The notes: generated by a model from the sequence alone, not told the origin. Shown: positions 54,079 to 63,341, counted from the stretch's first letter. The stretch is 64,000 nucleotides of DNA from Candidatus Poribacteria bacterium (GCA_022827055.1 JAJDTR010000164.1:62001-126000); one strand, 5' to 3'. Numbers and translations are program-made.

Positions 54079-55983
54079 TCAATCGCTCGGCTGCAATTTA
54101 GGATGTTTCTGTACGAAATACACTGCCCCTAATATTCCTAATGCGATTACGAAGGTGACAAAGTTATAAATGAATGCCAAAAACGCCGCGATAACAAGTG
54201 CGATCCATTCAAGCCATCTCGTTTTACGGACGAAATATCCCATCGTGACCAGTGAAAAGATAAACGTACCCACCACCGCGGTAACTACAGACAAAATATT
54301 CTGTATGAGGGTGCCGTCCATGAGGATGTGAGTATATGCGAACAGCAACGGCATCACGTATAGTAACTTGGCAAACTTGAAACAAGCCCAACCGGTCTGC
54401 CACGGATTGGCTCTGGCAATCGCCGCACCAGCATACGCACCCAATGCGACAGGCGGAGTAATGTTTGAATCTTGGCTAAGCCAGAAAATGATTAGGTGCG
54501 CTGCAACGAAGGAGACACCCATTTGATCGCTTGTAAGTATTGGCACCGCAAGTTCGGAAGTAATCAGATACGCCGCAGTCACGGGTATACCCATTCCCAA
54601 TACTAACGATGCCACCGCCAATAGAAGAATCGCAATCGCACTACTGTTTCCGGCGACCGATAACACAAGGTCGGGGAAAATCCGTCCTAATCCGGTGAGA
54701 TCGATTACAGCGATGACAATGCCAATGCAACCCACCGCGCCACCAATTGCCAAAGAATTGCGCGCCCCCAAAACCATTGCTTCCCACAGACGTTTCGGAG
54801 TGAGGCGGGTCTCCCGTCGAACATAACTCACGACAATTGTTGTTAAAATTGCGAAGAACGCCGCTTTGGATGCGGTGGAACCCGAAATCAGAGTTGCAAC
54901 AAGCGTTAACAAAGGAACCAAGCAATACCATTGGCGTTTCAACAGAGGCAAAAGTTGAGGCAAATCTTCCTTTGGCAACCCCTGGATGTTCCATTTTTTT
55001 GCTTCTAGGTGCACCATAACCCACACGGCAAAAAAGTAAAGCAGCGCCGGAGCAACCGAAATCAGCGCAATGTGGCTGTAAGGCAGTTCTGTGCGCTCTG
55101 CCATAATGAAAGCGCCCGCACCCATTACCGGCGGCAAAAATTGACCACCGACCGAAGCAGTCGCTTCCACTGCTCCCGCAACATGCGGTCGAAATCCTGT
55201 GCGCTTCATGAGTGGGATCGTAAATGCACCGGTCGCTACGGTGTTCGCAATCGCACTGCCTGCGACAGAACCGAAGAAACCGGAGGCGGTGATAGCTACT
55301 TTGGCAGGACCTCCTATTGACCGTCCCGCTATCGCCATTGGTAGGTCAATGAAAAATTGTCCCACGCCCGACTTTTCGAGAAAAGCCCCGAAGAAGATGA
55401 AGAGGATGACGTAGGTTGCCATCACGTTTGCCATAATACCGAATATTCCAGCTTGGCTGAAAAAACCATATTCGATGATTCGTTGTAACGTGAAACCCTT
55501 GTGTTCAATCGCGGACGGCATCGACCTGCCGAGCAAGGCATACAGAATGGCAACTCCCGCGATAATCGTAAGCGCCCACCCGACAGTACGCCGTGAATAT
55601 TCCAAACTGAGTACCAGCGCGACGGCGCCGACAACCACGTCCAATTTGCTATACGCGCCAGCCCGGTTCGCAAGCGTTTTGTACTCGATTATCCAATAAC
55701 CGATTGCAACAATAGTCAATCCAAGGAGGACAATATCCACTACTGAAGGGCGAGAAGAGGGAGAGTTTTGGTTGAAGCGGTAAAAGATTCCAATTAATAT
55801 GAACGTGAGGAGTAGATAAAACCCAACGTGGTATTCCTCTCCCGGCGTTCCAAAACCTGCGCCCAGAACATAATAAAGGACGAAGATCACCGCAATCAAC
55901 TCGAAGAGCCATTTCCAGCCGCCTTGCAGCGTACGGTGTCGCGAGTCAATATTTAAGCGCGCTGTCGTGTCTTTATTTTCCAT
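54079..55983 (-). CDS. TRAP transporter, fused small and large permease (DctQM, TAXI type)
   Basis: 634 residues from ATG at 55983 (GTG at 55989 also possible). The first four membrane helices correspond to the small subunit and the remaining twelve or so to the large DctM-like subunit. GFFGSVAGSAIANTVATGAF, VEATASVGGQFLPPVMGAGA and GMGIPVTAAYLITSELAVP are motifs of the fused 4TM/12TM family. It imports an organic acid or amino acid driven by sodium or protons. The TAXI-type binding protein normally encoded beside it is absent on both sides. Confidence 0.92.
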   Translation of the reverse strand: MENKDTTARLNIDSRHRTLQGGWKWLFELIAVIFVLYYVLGAGFGTPGEEYHVGFYLLLTFILIGIFYRFNQNSPSSRPSVVDIVLLGLTIVAIGYWIIEYKTLANRAGAYSKLDVVVGAVALVLSLEYSRRTVGWALTIIAGVAILYALLGRSMPSAIEHKGFTLQRIIEYGFFSQAGIFGIMANVMATYVILFIFFGAFLEKSGVGQFFIDLPMAIAGRSIGGPAKVAITASGFFGSVAGSAIANTVATGAFTIPLMKRTGFRPHVAGAVEATASVGGQFLPPVMGAGAFIMAERTELPYSHIALISVAPALLYFFAVWVMVHLEAKKWNIQGLPKEDLPQLLPLLKRQWYCLVPLLTLVATLISGSTASKAAFFAILTTIVVSYVRRETRLTPKRLWEAMVLGARNSLAIGGAVGCIGIVIAVIDLTGLGRIFPDLVLSVAGNSSAIAILLLAVASLVLGMGIPVTAAYLITSELAVPILTSDQMGVSFVAAHLIIFWLSQDSNITPPVALGAYAGAAIARANPWQTGWACFKFAKLLYVMPLLFAYTHILMDGTLIQNILSVVTAVVGTFIFSLVTMGYFVRKTRWLEWIALVIAAFLAFIYNFVTFVIALGILGAVYFVQKHPKLQPSD

Positions 55984-56075
55984 ATTCACGAGGTTGTTTC
56001 ATTATCTCTATCGAAAAGGTGTTACGCCCGACGACTTTCAGGTGAAAAGATTGTGTGTGCCAACCGCCTCGAAAA

Positions 56076-56870
56076 TTAAATCCGATCTCGTCCATGTACC
56101 ACGTCTCCGCTTGAAAACACGCGTAGCTGACCTGATTGATCTCGCAGTATTAACCTGCCCTCCGCATCAATTCCTTCCGCTATGCCGCTGAAAGAACCAT
56201 CCAGTGCCTCAAGTTGTACGCCTTTCCCAATCGTAGTCGACAAATCGATCGCACTATCAATAATAGTGGAAGTCTTTCCGCACTTCAAGCGCGAGTAATT
56301 GTCCTCCAGATGGTGCAAGATAGTGCGGAGAACTGAAACACGGGATATGTCACGACCCAATTCACGTTGGATGGAAGTAGCCGAAGAACGAAGTGACAAA
56401 GGCAATTCGGCGGAGGTAATGTTGATATTCACACCAAACCCGAGCACGAAGAACGGCTGTTTATTCTGATCGTAGTCTAATTCCGTCAGCACACCGCTAA
56501 TTTTTCGTCCGCAGACCAATACATCATTTGGCCACCTTATCATCGCAGGGAGCTTAACCAGTTCTCGGATTGCGTGCGCAATGGAAACCGCGCCCATTAA
56601 ACTTGGAATCCCGATCTGGTTCGGCAAGAGTCGATGGCGGAGAATCAACGAGGTGAGAAGGCTGGATCCGTGAGGTGAATGCCAGACTCTGCCGTGGCGT
56701 CCGCGTCCCGCTGCCTGGTATTCTGCGAGGATGAGCGTGCCCTCTACTGCACCGGTGCAGCCACGTTGCAAGGCAAGTTGGTTGGTCGATTCCACTCGAT
56801 CATGGATTTCAATCGACTGTCCGATAACTCGAGTTCGCAGTCCGTAGCGAATCTCATGCTCTGTCATCAT
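56076..56870 (-). CDS. birA: Biotin--[acetyl-CoA-carboxylase] ligase
   Basis: 264 residues from ATG at 56870; a TTG at 56888 is possible. HDRVESTNQLAL, the biotinyl-AMP loop GRGRHGRVWHSPHGSSL, RWPNDVLVCGRKISGVLTEL with the catalytic Lys, and VLGFGVNINITSAELP are present, then an SH3-like C-terminal domain. There is no N-terminal winged helix, so it should attach biotin without acting as the biotin repressor. It ends 92 nt before the TRAP permease start. Confidence 0.94.
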   Translation of the reverse strand: MMTEHEIRYGLRTRVIGQSIEIHDRVESTNQLALQRGCTGAVEGTLILAEYQAAGRGRHGRVWHSPHGSSLLTSLILRHRLLPNQIGIPSLMGAVSIAHAIRELVKLPAMIRWPNDVLVCGRKISGVLTELDYDQNKQPFFVLGFGVNINITSAELPLSLRSSATSIQRELGRDISRVSVLRTILHHLEDNYSRLKCGKTSTIIDSAIDLSTTIGKGVQLEALDGSFSGIAEGIDAEGRLILRDQSGQLRVFSSGDVVHGRDRI

Positions 56871-56926
56871 GCGTTTATCGATGCGCAAGACGCGAATGGA
56901 TACGTCGTACTAGAGGATTAGGCAGT

Positions 56927-59767
56927 TCATCGTTGGAGTTGCTGCACATGCTGTTCGGCATCCAATCTCCACTGTTCAGGCGGGTTCAACTCAAGAAAGC
57001 GTTTCCATCGTCCCAAGGCTTGCTGTTTCTTTCCCGAATATTCATATATGAGTGCGAGGTTGTAATTCGCTGTTAAATCTCGGGGATTGAGTTGCAACGC
57101 CTGCTCGAATTGCTCGGCGGCAGCCCCTAAGCGATTCAGATTATAAAGCGTATTTCCGTAGTTAAGAAGAGTAGGCACATGATTTGGCTCTAATTCGAGT
57201 GCCTTTTTGAATGCGTCTTTTGCCCGTTCGAAGTCCAGCAGATATGAATTGTACATGTCTCCGAGATGCTGGTAGACCTTTGCGGACTCCGGGTTAATTT
57301 CAGCCTCGACCTCATAGTGTTCAATGGCGTCTTTGTATTTCTGATCCCGCTCTGCCAGAAGGCCAAGCCGAAAGTTCGCGTCCGGAAATCTTGGGTCCAG
57401 CGTCAGAACCTTCTGAAGGGACTTTTTCCCTTCTTGCCACTCATCAAGATCAACTAACGTTAAACCAAGGTAGTAATGCGCATCAGGGTTTTGTGGCTCC
57501 AATTTTACTGCCTGTCGGAAATCTTGAGCGATTTCGCTGTTACGATACAGTTTGTCACTAATCTGTTTGTATTTGCGCGTAATTAATCCTCGATAGAAAT
57601 ATGCGGCTGCATAGTCAGGTTTGAGCGCGGCTACAGTCGTATATTCTTGGACCGCCATCGCCGCGTACTCGTTATAATTCTCCAGAGTTTCTGCATGGCT
57701 GGTCAATAGACGAGCGTAGCGGAAATGCCATTCGTGATTTGTGCTGTCGTATTGATTTGCCAAACCGAAATGCTTGATGGACTTCTCAATTTCGTTCCGT
57801 TCTTCGAAAATGGCGGCAAGATCGTACTGTATCTGAGGATGGTTGGGCTCAATGTCTAGTGCGGGCTCAAACACCCGTATCGCATTGTCCTTGTCGCCGC
57901 GTTCGAGATAGATCGCACCAAGCCGAAAGAAAGGGGCGGCCTTCAGCGGATCTAGAGTGGCTGCATTCTCATATTGTTCTACGGCGTTGTCAATATCACC
58001 CTTCTGTTCATATAAGAGCCCTGCTTGATAATGGGCGTCGACGTGGTTTGGGTCAAGGCGGGCAGTCACTAGAAATGAGACAAGCGCATCGTCATGGCGA
58101 TCAAGTTCCAATTGAAGAACGGCGGCGATGTAATGCGCTTCGGCGTTAGTTGCGTCGGTGTCGACCAGCTTCTGCAGCATTTTCAACGCGTTTGGTAATT
58201 CACTCCGGTTACGGAAAAGTTGCGCCAATTGAAACATTGCCTCCGTGTGCGCGGGATCCAATTTGATTGTCTGTTGATAGAGTTCTACAGCCTGATCCTC
58301 ATTTCCCAGAGATTCATGACTGCGTGCCAATAGATAGTTTGCCTCCGTGTTTTCTGGGGAAATTAGGAGGGACTTTGTCAGCGGTTCAATTGCTTGATTG
58401 AACTCCGCTCGATCGAACGCAGACTTACCCATCTCAAGAAAATGTCTCTCCAATTCCGGGTTTCGCGCAATCGCTTGTTGATACGTGGCAGCAGCTTTAT
58501 CGAACAATCCTTGCTGATAATAGAGATTTCCGAGATTTAGATACACATCTTGCAGCTTTCCCTTTCGGAGTTCAATTTCCAAATACCGCTTGTCCTCCTT
58601 GATGAGTGTGACAATCTTTTCATAATGTCTTATCGCAGATTCTATGTTGCCGGCATTCGACTCGATCTGGGCGTAATAAAAATGTGCTCGCGGATCATTT
58701 GGGGCCACTATGAGAGATTTATCCAGAAGTGATCTGGCCTCATCCGCGAGCATTGATTCCTGGTGGTAAGGCTCAAGATTGTTAATGAAATAGTCCTTCA
58801 GTGTTGGGTCAGCTTGAATTGCTCGTCTATAATGCTCCAGTGCAAATTCGCTTTGGCCAGAGTCATAGTATGTCTCGCCCAGCTGCAGATGAGCAGGTGC
58901 GAATGCCGCGTCAACCTCGACCGCATTGTTGAGCAATCTGATTCCTTCTGATGAATTATCTTGTTCCACAAAAATGACACCCAGTTCGTAAAGAGTTTTT
59001 GCCGTAGGCGCCTCATATTGTGATGCTTCCGTGTACTGGTCCAACGCTTCGTCAAAAAATCGCTTTCTGGCAAGTAGTTGTCCGAGCTTGTAACGAGCTC
59101 GGGCAAATTTCATGTCACGATCGATCGCCTCTTTGAATGCCGCCCATGCCGCGTTATCATTCCCCTTTGCAAGATGAACCAGTCCTATGCCATAGTAGGG
59201 GAATTTCCATTTCCTGTTTATCTTTTGCGCTGCCTGAAACGCTTCAAGTGCTTCTTCGTACCTGTTAAACTTTAAATGGATTTCGCCTATTTTGTAGTAT
59301 GCCAAATAGAAATTGGGGTTGGCACGGACACACGTTTTCATAGCTTCCAACGCCAACTCGTCCGATTCCATTTGCAGGTAAATGCCACCCATGCTGAAAT
59401 GTGCCCAAGCCATTCCTGGATCGAGCGTGATCGCCTGTTGAAACGCCTCCCGCGCCTTGCCTAACCCATCGCTTTCTCCCAACACCGCATAAGCATAGCC
59501 TAACCCGTAATAGTACGGTGCGCTATGGTGTCGATCCCCTTCATACAATTCAATCAGATTAAGCAGATATCCTTTTTCTTTCCATTTTCTGACCAATCTC
59601 CGATGATGTTCTTCCAATTTCTTCTTCTCTTGGAGAACTTTGACGTAATCGTCCCTCATGTCTTGCTGCCAATTTTCGGCGGCGTTGGTCGAATCCAACG
59701 GTGCGACGAATGAACATGCAAGAACAAACGAGGTTAGCAAAGTCAAAAATCGATTCGATGGTTTCAT
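56927..59767 (-). CDS. Exported protein with more than twenty TPR repeats
   Basis: 946 residues. A signal peptide (MKPSNRFLTLLTSFVLACSF, cleavage probably after STNA) is followed by a charged coiled coil (EKKKLEEHHRRLVRKWKEKG), then 34-residue TPR units through to the end, with the pattern A-xYxLGxxYxxxGxxxxAxxxYxxAIxLxP repeated (for example AHYQAGLLYEQKGDIDNAVE, ANYNLALIYEYSGKKQQALG). It forms an extended periplasmic or surface superhelix for protein binding. No enzymatic domain was seen. Close to birA on the same strand (39-nt gap). Confidence 0.9.
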   Translation of the reverse strand: MKPSNRFLTLLTSFVLACSFVAPLDSTNAAENWQQDMRDDYVKVLQEKKKLEEHHRRLVRKWKEKGYLLNLIELYEGDRHHSAPYYYGLGYAYAVLGESDGLGKAREAFQQAITLDPGMAWAHFSMGGIYLQMESDELALEAMKTCVRANPNFYLAYYKIGEIHLKFNRYEEALEAFQAAQKINRKWKFPYYGIGLVHLAKGNDNAAWAAFKEAIDRDMKFARARYKLGQLLARKRFFDEALDQYTEASQYEAPTAKTLYELGVIFVEQDNSSEGIRLLNNAVEVDAAFAPAHLQLGETYYDSGQSEFALEHYRRAIQADPTLKDYFINNLEPYHQESMLADEARSLLDKSLIVAPNDPRAHFYYAQIESNAGNIESAIRHYEKIVTLIKEDKRYLEIELRKGKLQDVYLNLGNLYYQQGLFDKAAATYQQAIARNPELERHFLEMGKSAFDRAEFNQAIEPLTKSLLISPENTEANYLLARSHESLGNEDQAVELYQQTIKLDPAHTEAMFQLAQLFRNRSELPNALKMLQKLVDTDATNAEAHYIAAVLQLELDRHDDALVSFLVTARLDPNHVDAHYQAGLLYEQKGDIDNAVEQYENAATLDPLKAAPFFRLGAIYLERGDKDNAIRVFEPALDIEPNHPQIQYDLAAIFEERNEIEKSIKHFGLANQYDSTNHEWHFRYARLLTSHAETLENYNEYAAMAVQEYTTVAALKPDYAAAYFYRGLITRKYKQISDKLYRNSEIAQDFRQAVKLEPQNPDAHYYLGLTLVDLDEWQEGKKSLQKVLTLDPRFPDANFRLGLLAERDQKYKDAIEHYEVEAEINPESAKVYQHLGDMYNSYLLDFERAKDAFKKALELEPNHVPTLLNYGNTLYNLNRLGAAAEQFEQALQLNPRDLTANYNLALIYEYSGKKQQALGRWKRFLELNPPEQWRLDAEQHVQQLQR

Positions 59768-60057
59768 CTTATGTCACTTAGTGCTCAATTGAAGAGTACG
59801 GTTTGTAGGGCGCGATTAACGTAATGAACAGAGGCTGCGATAGATATCCCACCGGCCTCCAAAAGCCCCGAGCGAGGATTAACCGAGTGGATAATAAGGG
59901 GTCAAGCGAATGGATAATGAACGATAAAATGGGATCAACTGAGCGGATAGTGAAGGAAACAGAACTCCAAAAAGTTCCCACAGACAATCCCGTGCGATGG
60001 GAATCCCTATAGAAATTGTCCCTCTCCCCTACAATAAGGGACGACTTTACACAATTG
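59768..60057. other. Intergenic region with dispersed repeats
   Basis: 290 nt between rbsK and the TPR gene, both on the minus strand. Most of it (59821-60010) is repeat sequence. GTCCCT and AGGGAC around 60018-60042 can pair, but no T-tract follows. Confidence 0.6.
59821..60010 (+). repeat. Dispersed repeat, degenerate tandem units
   Basis: GAGGCTGCGATAGATATCCC at the start, then ATTAACCGAGTGGATAATAA, GGGGTCAAGCGAATGGATAA and GGGATCAACTGAGCGGATAG follow each other at intervals of about 22-35 nt, and CCGTGCGATGGGAATCCCTA ends the block. This is the second clearest tandem block of the family. Confidence 0.72.
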
Positions 60058-60996
60058 TCAACACGCCTTACTAGAGACTACGAAATCGTGAACTTGCCCG
60101 GCTGTCGGCATTGATGGTGCAGCCCCAAGTACAGTTACCGCCAAGGCACCGGTTGCATTCGCAAAAGCGACAGCGTCTTCAATCTTATCCCCACCTGCCA
60201 AGGCCGTCGCTAAGGCGCCACAGAATGCATCACCCGCCGCCGTCGTATCGACGACTTTGACATTATATGCGGGTACTAGCTGGCTTTGCTGACTAGTGAG
60301 AAGCAAAGCGCCTCGATTGCCCAGTGTCAGAACAATCGTCGAGATCCCTTTCTCAAACAAGACTTTCGCCGCAAGACGCGCCCCCTCATCGTCAGCAACC
60401 GTGACTTTTGTGAGGAACTCGGTTTCTACTTCGTTTGGCACCAATATATCCACTAATCCGAGGAAACTGTCCGGTAACACGCACGCGGGGGCTGGGTTCA
60501 GGATGATTTCCACACCATTTGCTCTAGCAATTTCTGCAGCCCTTTTGGACGACTCGATAGGAACTTCCAGTTGTAGTAGAAGAACATCGGCATCTGCAAT
60601 TTTGCTTGCCGCGCGCTCAACGTCTTCCACATCAAGGCGCATATTGGCTCGGGGAACAATAATAATGCTGTTGTCACCCTCTGCGTCAATGACAGGTGAA
60701 GCGACGCCCGTACCGACTTCCGCATCTCGGACCACGAAGCTAGTATCAATGTTTTGCCTGTCAAATTCCGTGAAAAATGTGTCGCCGAATAAATCTGCGC
60801 CCAAGCGCCCAATCATGGTTACATCCGCGCCCAGTCTTGATGCGGCGATTGCTTGATTGGCACCCTTTCCTCCGATGAACATTCCGAACTCTTCGCCAAT
60901 AAGCGTTTCCCCTTTTTGGGGTCTTCGTTCGGTTTTGATCACCAGGTCCATATTGAAACTGCCTACCACAACAACCTTTGGATTATGTTGATCCAT
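60058..60996 (-). CDS. rbsK: Ribokinase
   Basis: 312 residues; the ATG follows CTGGAGG by 7 nt. VVVGSFNMDLVIKTERRPQK, GGKGANQAIAASRLGADVTM, GRLGADLFGDTF and the C-terminal VVDTTAAGDAFCGALATALA with the catalytic Asp give a typical PfkB-family ribokinase. It phosphorylates ribose at O5. It stands alone behind a consensus promoter, with no ribose transporter gene nearby. The upstream ABC ATPase fragment at 1-255 is of a related uptake type but far away. Confidence 0.93.
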   Translation of the reverse strand: MDQHNPKVVVVGSFNMDLVIKTERRPQKGETLIGEEFGMFIGGKGANQAIAASRLGADVTMIGRLGADLFGDTFFTEFDRQNIDTSFVVRDAEVGTGVASPVIDAEGDNSIIIVPRANMRLDVEDVERAASKIADADVLLLQLEVPIESSKRAAEIARANGVEIILNPAPACVLPDSFLGLVDILVPNEVETEFLTKVTVADDEGARLAAKVLFEKGISTIVLTLGNRGALLLTSQQSQLVPAYNVKVVDTTAAGDAFCGALATALAGGDKIEDAVAFANATGALAVTVLGAAPSMPTAGQVHDFVVSSKAC

Positions 60997-61409
60997 GTAT
61001 GACCTCCAGGGACAGATGACGCCGCTGCTTCTCGACTACTTCGGTAGATTATAGTCCGACAGATGCCGTTTGTCAATTACGTTAAAATTCGGTACTTTGC
61101 GGCGCCTGCGCAAACTAGAATCAAGCAACGGAGCCATAACGAGTGAAAATCTGCGCGGAAGACCTTGAGGCACACCAATTTTTCCTCCATCATTACGATT
61201 TGCGGTCCGGTTGCCTCGCATTGCGAATGAACCCGGCATACTTGGAATATTCAAGCCCTCAAAAATCGGGTGGTCACCCAATTAACCACTTGCCTACCTA
61301 GAACCGCGAATTGGTGCAAAATTTCTAACGACAATGTCTCCCCCTTTCAGCCCCTTGAACTAAGCGTAGGACTTTCTAAACGAGTTGGATGATCCTTCTA
61401 GTTGGAAGG
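60997..61409. other. Intergenic region upstream of rbsK
   Basis: 413 nt. An 81-codon minus frame at 61036-61281 is open, but its last codons coincide with the promoter at 61048-61076 and it has no family match, so it is not called. Nothing else was recognised. Confidence 0.5.
61048..61076 (-). promoter_or_regulatory. Consensus sigma-70 promoter of rbsK
   Basis: On the minus strand TTGACA (61076-61071), 17-nt spacer, TATAAT (61053-61048); perfect hexamers. Predicted start near 61041, leader about 45 nt. Confidence 0.88.
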
Positions 61410-61892
61410 TTAAGGGTTAGCCGTCGCGGGGACTCTATCGGGTCCCATGAAGAACTCATTCATCTGATCTATGTATTTCTTTCCGTGTTTCAGGAGCGCA
61501 TGCGTCATTTCGTAGAGCAGAGTATCTGATAGATCGTGGTAGGGATCAGCAAGTTTTTTATAGCAATCAAGTGCATGTCGGAAGAAATCCAAAGTTTCAT
61601 CATCGATGGTACCGATTTGCCAGATGAGATAGAAGGAGCGGGAGTTGTTGTGTGGTAGTTGTTCTCCTCTGCTCTCGATAAAAACACGGTTTATATCAAT
61701 CACTCGCTGCAGAGTCATCGAAAAACAGCTTTTTACAAAGGAGTGTGTCATACGATCTGCGGCAACATACTCGTGTTTGTTTGCGGGCAACGCCTTTGCC
61801 AACTGTGTGAGACACTCCTGCATTGACGCAAGTTTCCCTTTTACCGGGTTGTATGAGCTACCTGTTGAAGCGCGATTGTCGACGTGTGACAT
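61410..61892 (-). CDS. HepT/DUF86-like protein lacking the catalytic RNase motif
   Basis: 160 residues from ATG at 61892, 7 nt after AGGGGGA; a TTG at 61928 is also in frame. The all-helical layout matches HepT toxins: KLASMQECLTQLAK at the start, then SMTLQRVIDINRVFIESRG, a serine-initiated SFYLIWQIG helix and LLYEMTHALLKHGKKYIDQM. At the position of the R-x4-6-H-x-Y catalytic motif the sequence is CYKKLADPYHD, so the Arg and His are not conserved. No MntA-type nucleotidyltransferase partner is adjacent. A decayed toxin or a repurposed HEPN protein is possible. Confidence 0.6.
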   Translation of the reverse strand: MSHVDNRASTGSSYNPVKGKLASMQECLTQLAKALPANKHEYVAADRMTHSFVKSCFSMTLQRVIDINRVFIESRGEQLPHNNSRSFYLIWQIGTIDDETLDFFRHALDCYKKLADPYHDLSDTLLYEMTHALLKHGKKYIDQMNEFFMGPDRVPATANP

Positions 61893-61928
61893 TGTGGGTT
61901 CCCCCTGTCTACTGTTTGTGATTGTCAA

Positions 61929-62099
61929 TTACCTAACCACTAATATAACGATTTCCCCGTCTTTTTCGATTACTCGCTGTTGAAAGAAGATATTCGCGTG
62001 TCCCGCAAATTGCTGAAAAGTTTCCCGGAGAGGCAACACGAAGTAGTGCTTCTCGAATGCACCCTTGTAATTCTCTCTCACTGAATCTATACTCAGCAT
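61929..62099 (-). CDS. Small 56-residue protein upstream of the HepT-like gene
   Basis: Read by hand: ATG at 62099, MLSIDSVRENYKGAFEKHYF, then VLPLRETFQQFAGHANIFFQ and QRVIEKDGEIVILVVR, TAA at 61929-61931. The composition is protein-like (amphipathic pattern, hydrophobic end) and differs from the Arg/Cys-rich products of the other frames. The stop directly adjoins the first possible start of the HepT-like gene, suggesting a two-gene unit such as toxin-antitoxin. There is no clear ribosome site. No family is recognised. Confidence 0.45.
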   Translation of the reverse strand: MLSIDSVRENYKGAFEKHYFVLPLRETFQQFAGHANIFFQQRVIEKDGEIVILVVR

Positions 62100-62137
62100 C
62101 GGTTAATTTTGCGCAATTGTACATCGAAGGTTTGTAG

Positions 62138-62260
62138 GAGATCAAGCGAACGAATAGTGAGTGCGATAGAGATCCTTCTCCGAATCGATCAAGCGACTGA
62201 ACAAGGAGCGCGATAGGGATCCTTACCGGTCGGGAATCGGTGGGAACTCCTCCTACCACT
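62138..62260 (+). repeat. Dispersed repeat, two units
   Basis: GGAGATCAAGCGAACGAATA then GTGAGTGCGATAGAGATCCT (about 62138-62177), followed by CGATCAAGCGACTGAACAAG then GAGCGCGATAGGGATCCTTA (about 62186-62225), with GGGAATCGGTGGGAACTCCT behind. Both units have the complete family order. Confidence 0.8.
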
Positions 62261-62439
62261 TGCAAAACTTACGCTCCATTTCTGACTCTTAAAAAACGCA
62301 ACTTCCAGCAGCGTAGAGTATATCCGTGCATCTATTTGGTTTGACGTTGATTATACCATTTCGATTTAATAAAAGTGCATATGAAGCGTGAAATACATCA
62401 TTCACTTTCTCCGTAGGCGGGAATCAGGCGGTCGACAAG

Positions 62440-62590
62440 GGAGTGACAAAAGGAACGATTAACTGACCGGTTAGATCTAAGGACCGAACAGGATCAAACA
62501 ATCGAATAGATAAGCTGAGCGATTAGCGAAGAATCAAGCGAATGAATAATGAAGGCGACAGCGATCCCAAGCCGATAGTAAATCCAGCAG
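62440..62590 (+). repeat. Dispersed repeat, degenerate tandem units
   Basis: ACGATTAACTGACCGGTTAG, AGGATCAAACAATCGAATAG, AAGCTGAGCGATTAGCGAAG and AATCAAGCGAATGAATAATG follow in series, closed by AAGGCGACAGCGATCCCAAG. The closing GCGAYAGMGATCC is a mutated form of the family end. Confidence 0.7.
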
Positions 62591-62883
62591 TGACAGCGAT
62601 ACAACTCCGAAAGAAATCTCCTTACCACGCCGACCTTACGCGAAGATAGGGCTTCTTATTCCGCTCCACACAGGTTTATTCTTGATCGACGCAATCAGCG
62701 CACTAAAGTCTCAAAGGAATAGTATTATGCCGCGTAGACACAACATATATCGCATTACAATAGTACCTTGTATTAGTTTCGCCATGGATTAGGCTTCCCA
62801 CCTGCCCTCACGCACGATTCGAATCCGGACCAAGCCGCAAATTCACGCCAGATCGCAGGAGAATTGAAACAGAATAAATTTGC

Positions 62884-62912
62884 TTGACATGTCGCCGAAT
62901 CTGATGTATCAT
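62884..62912 (+). promoter_or_regulatory. Sigma-70 promoter ahead of gltB
   Basis: TTGACA (62884-62889), 17-nt spacer, TATCAT (62907-62912). Predicted start near 62919, giving a leader of about 420 nt to the gltB start codon. Confidence 0.75.
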
Positions 62913-63341
62913 CTTATGGAATTTTATTGCGATTCCGCCTCAATCCAGAAGAACATGGCACATCACCACAGGATGTCCCCTTTCTTCCAGCCTTCGCTTA
63001 GTCCAACCATTGAAGCATATCAACGCTGATCTGCGGAATAATGCAAAGTTGCCCCGCACGTCTAGGAATTAGGCATGCTGTAGGGTAAGTGATCTTAGTT
63101 GATTACAAAGGCACTGTTCGAGGGTGAGACATTTTCCCAATTGAGAATTGTGACCGGAGAAGGAATTGTGACCGGAGAAGGAGAGAAGGTACTAATCGAA
63201 CCCGAAGCGATTCATTTTGGTCAAACTTGCTATTTTACTTACTAAACGGCAGCGTTATACGGCTTCCAAAGTTGTCAAGTACAGCAGTTCTGCTTCTCGC
63301 ATCGGCCAAATCGGCAAACCGGAAACCGTTGAGGAAGTGCA
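62913..63341 (+). other. Long leader of gltB with an 18-bp tandem duplication
   Basis: No gene over 60 codons with family resemblance was found; a frame at 63217-63414 overlaps the gltB start. GAATTGTGACCGGAGAAG is present twice head-to-tail (63145-63162 and 63163-63180). The duplication contains GGAGAAG, so it makes two ribosome-site-like sequences. No known riboswitch was recognised. Confidence 0.5.
63145..63180 (+). repeat. Perfect 18-bp direct tandem duplication
   Basis: Two identical adjacent copies of GAATTGTGACCGGAGAAG in the gltB leader. The length is a multiple of three. Confidence 0.9.

Larger units (their letters stand above)
62100..62883. other. Intergenic region with two repeat blocks
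   Basis: 784 nt without a gene. Repeats at 62138-62260 and 62440-62590. A tRNA-like GATTCGAATCC near 62816 lacks matching stems. The minus frame 61933-62265 is in the wrong frame relative to the 56-codon gene and crosses a repeat. Confidence 0.55.

Noticed and set aside
61036-61281. 81-codon minus-strand frame upstream of rbsK
   Set aside because: Its end coincides with a perfect consensus promoter and it matches no family.
61933-62265. 110-codon minus-strand frame
   Set aside because: The neighbouring frame (61929-62099) has more protein-like composition, and the upstream half is repeat sequence.
62806-62840. tRNA-like GATTCGAATCC
   Set aside because: No T-stem, anticodon arm or acceptor stem could be paired around it.
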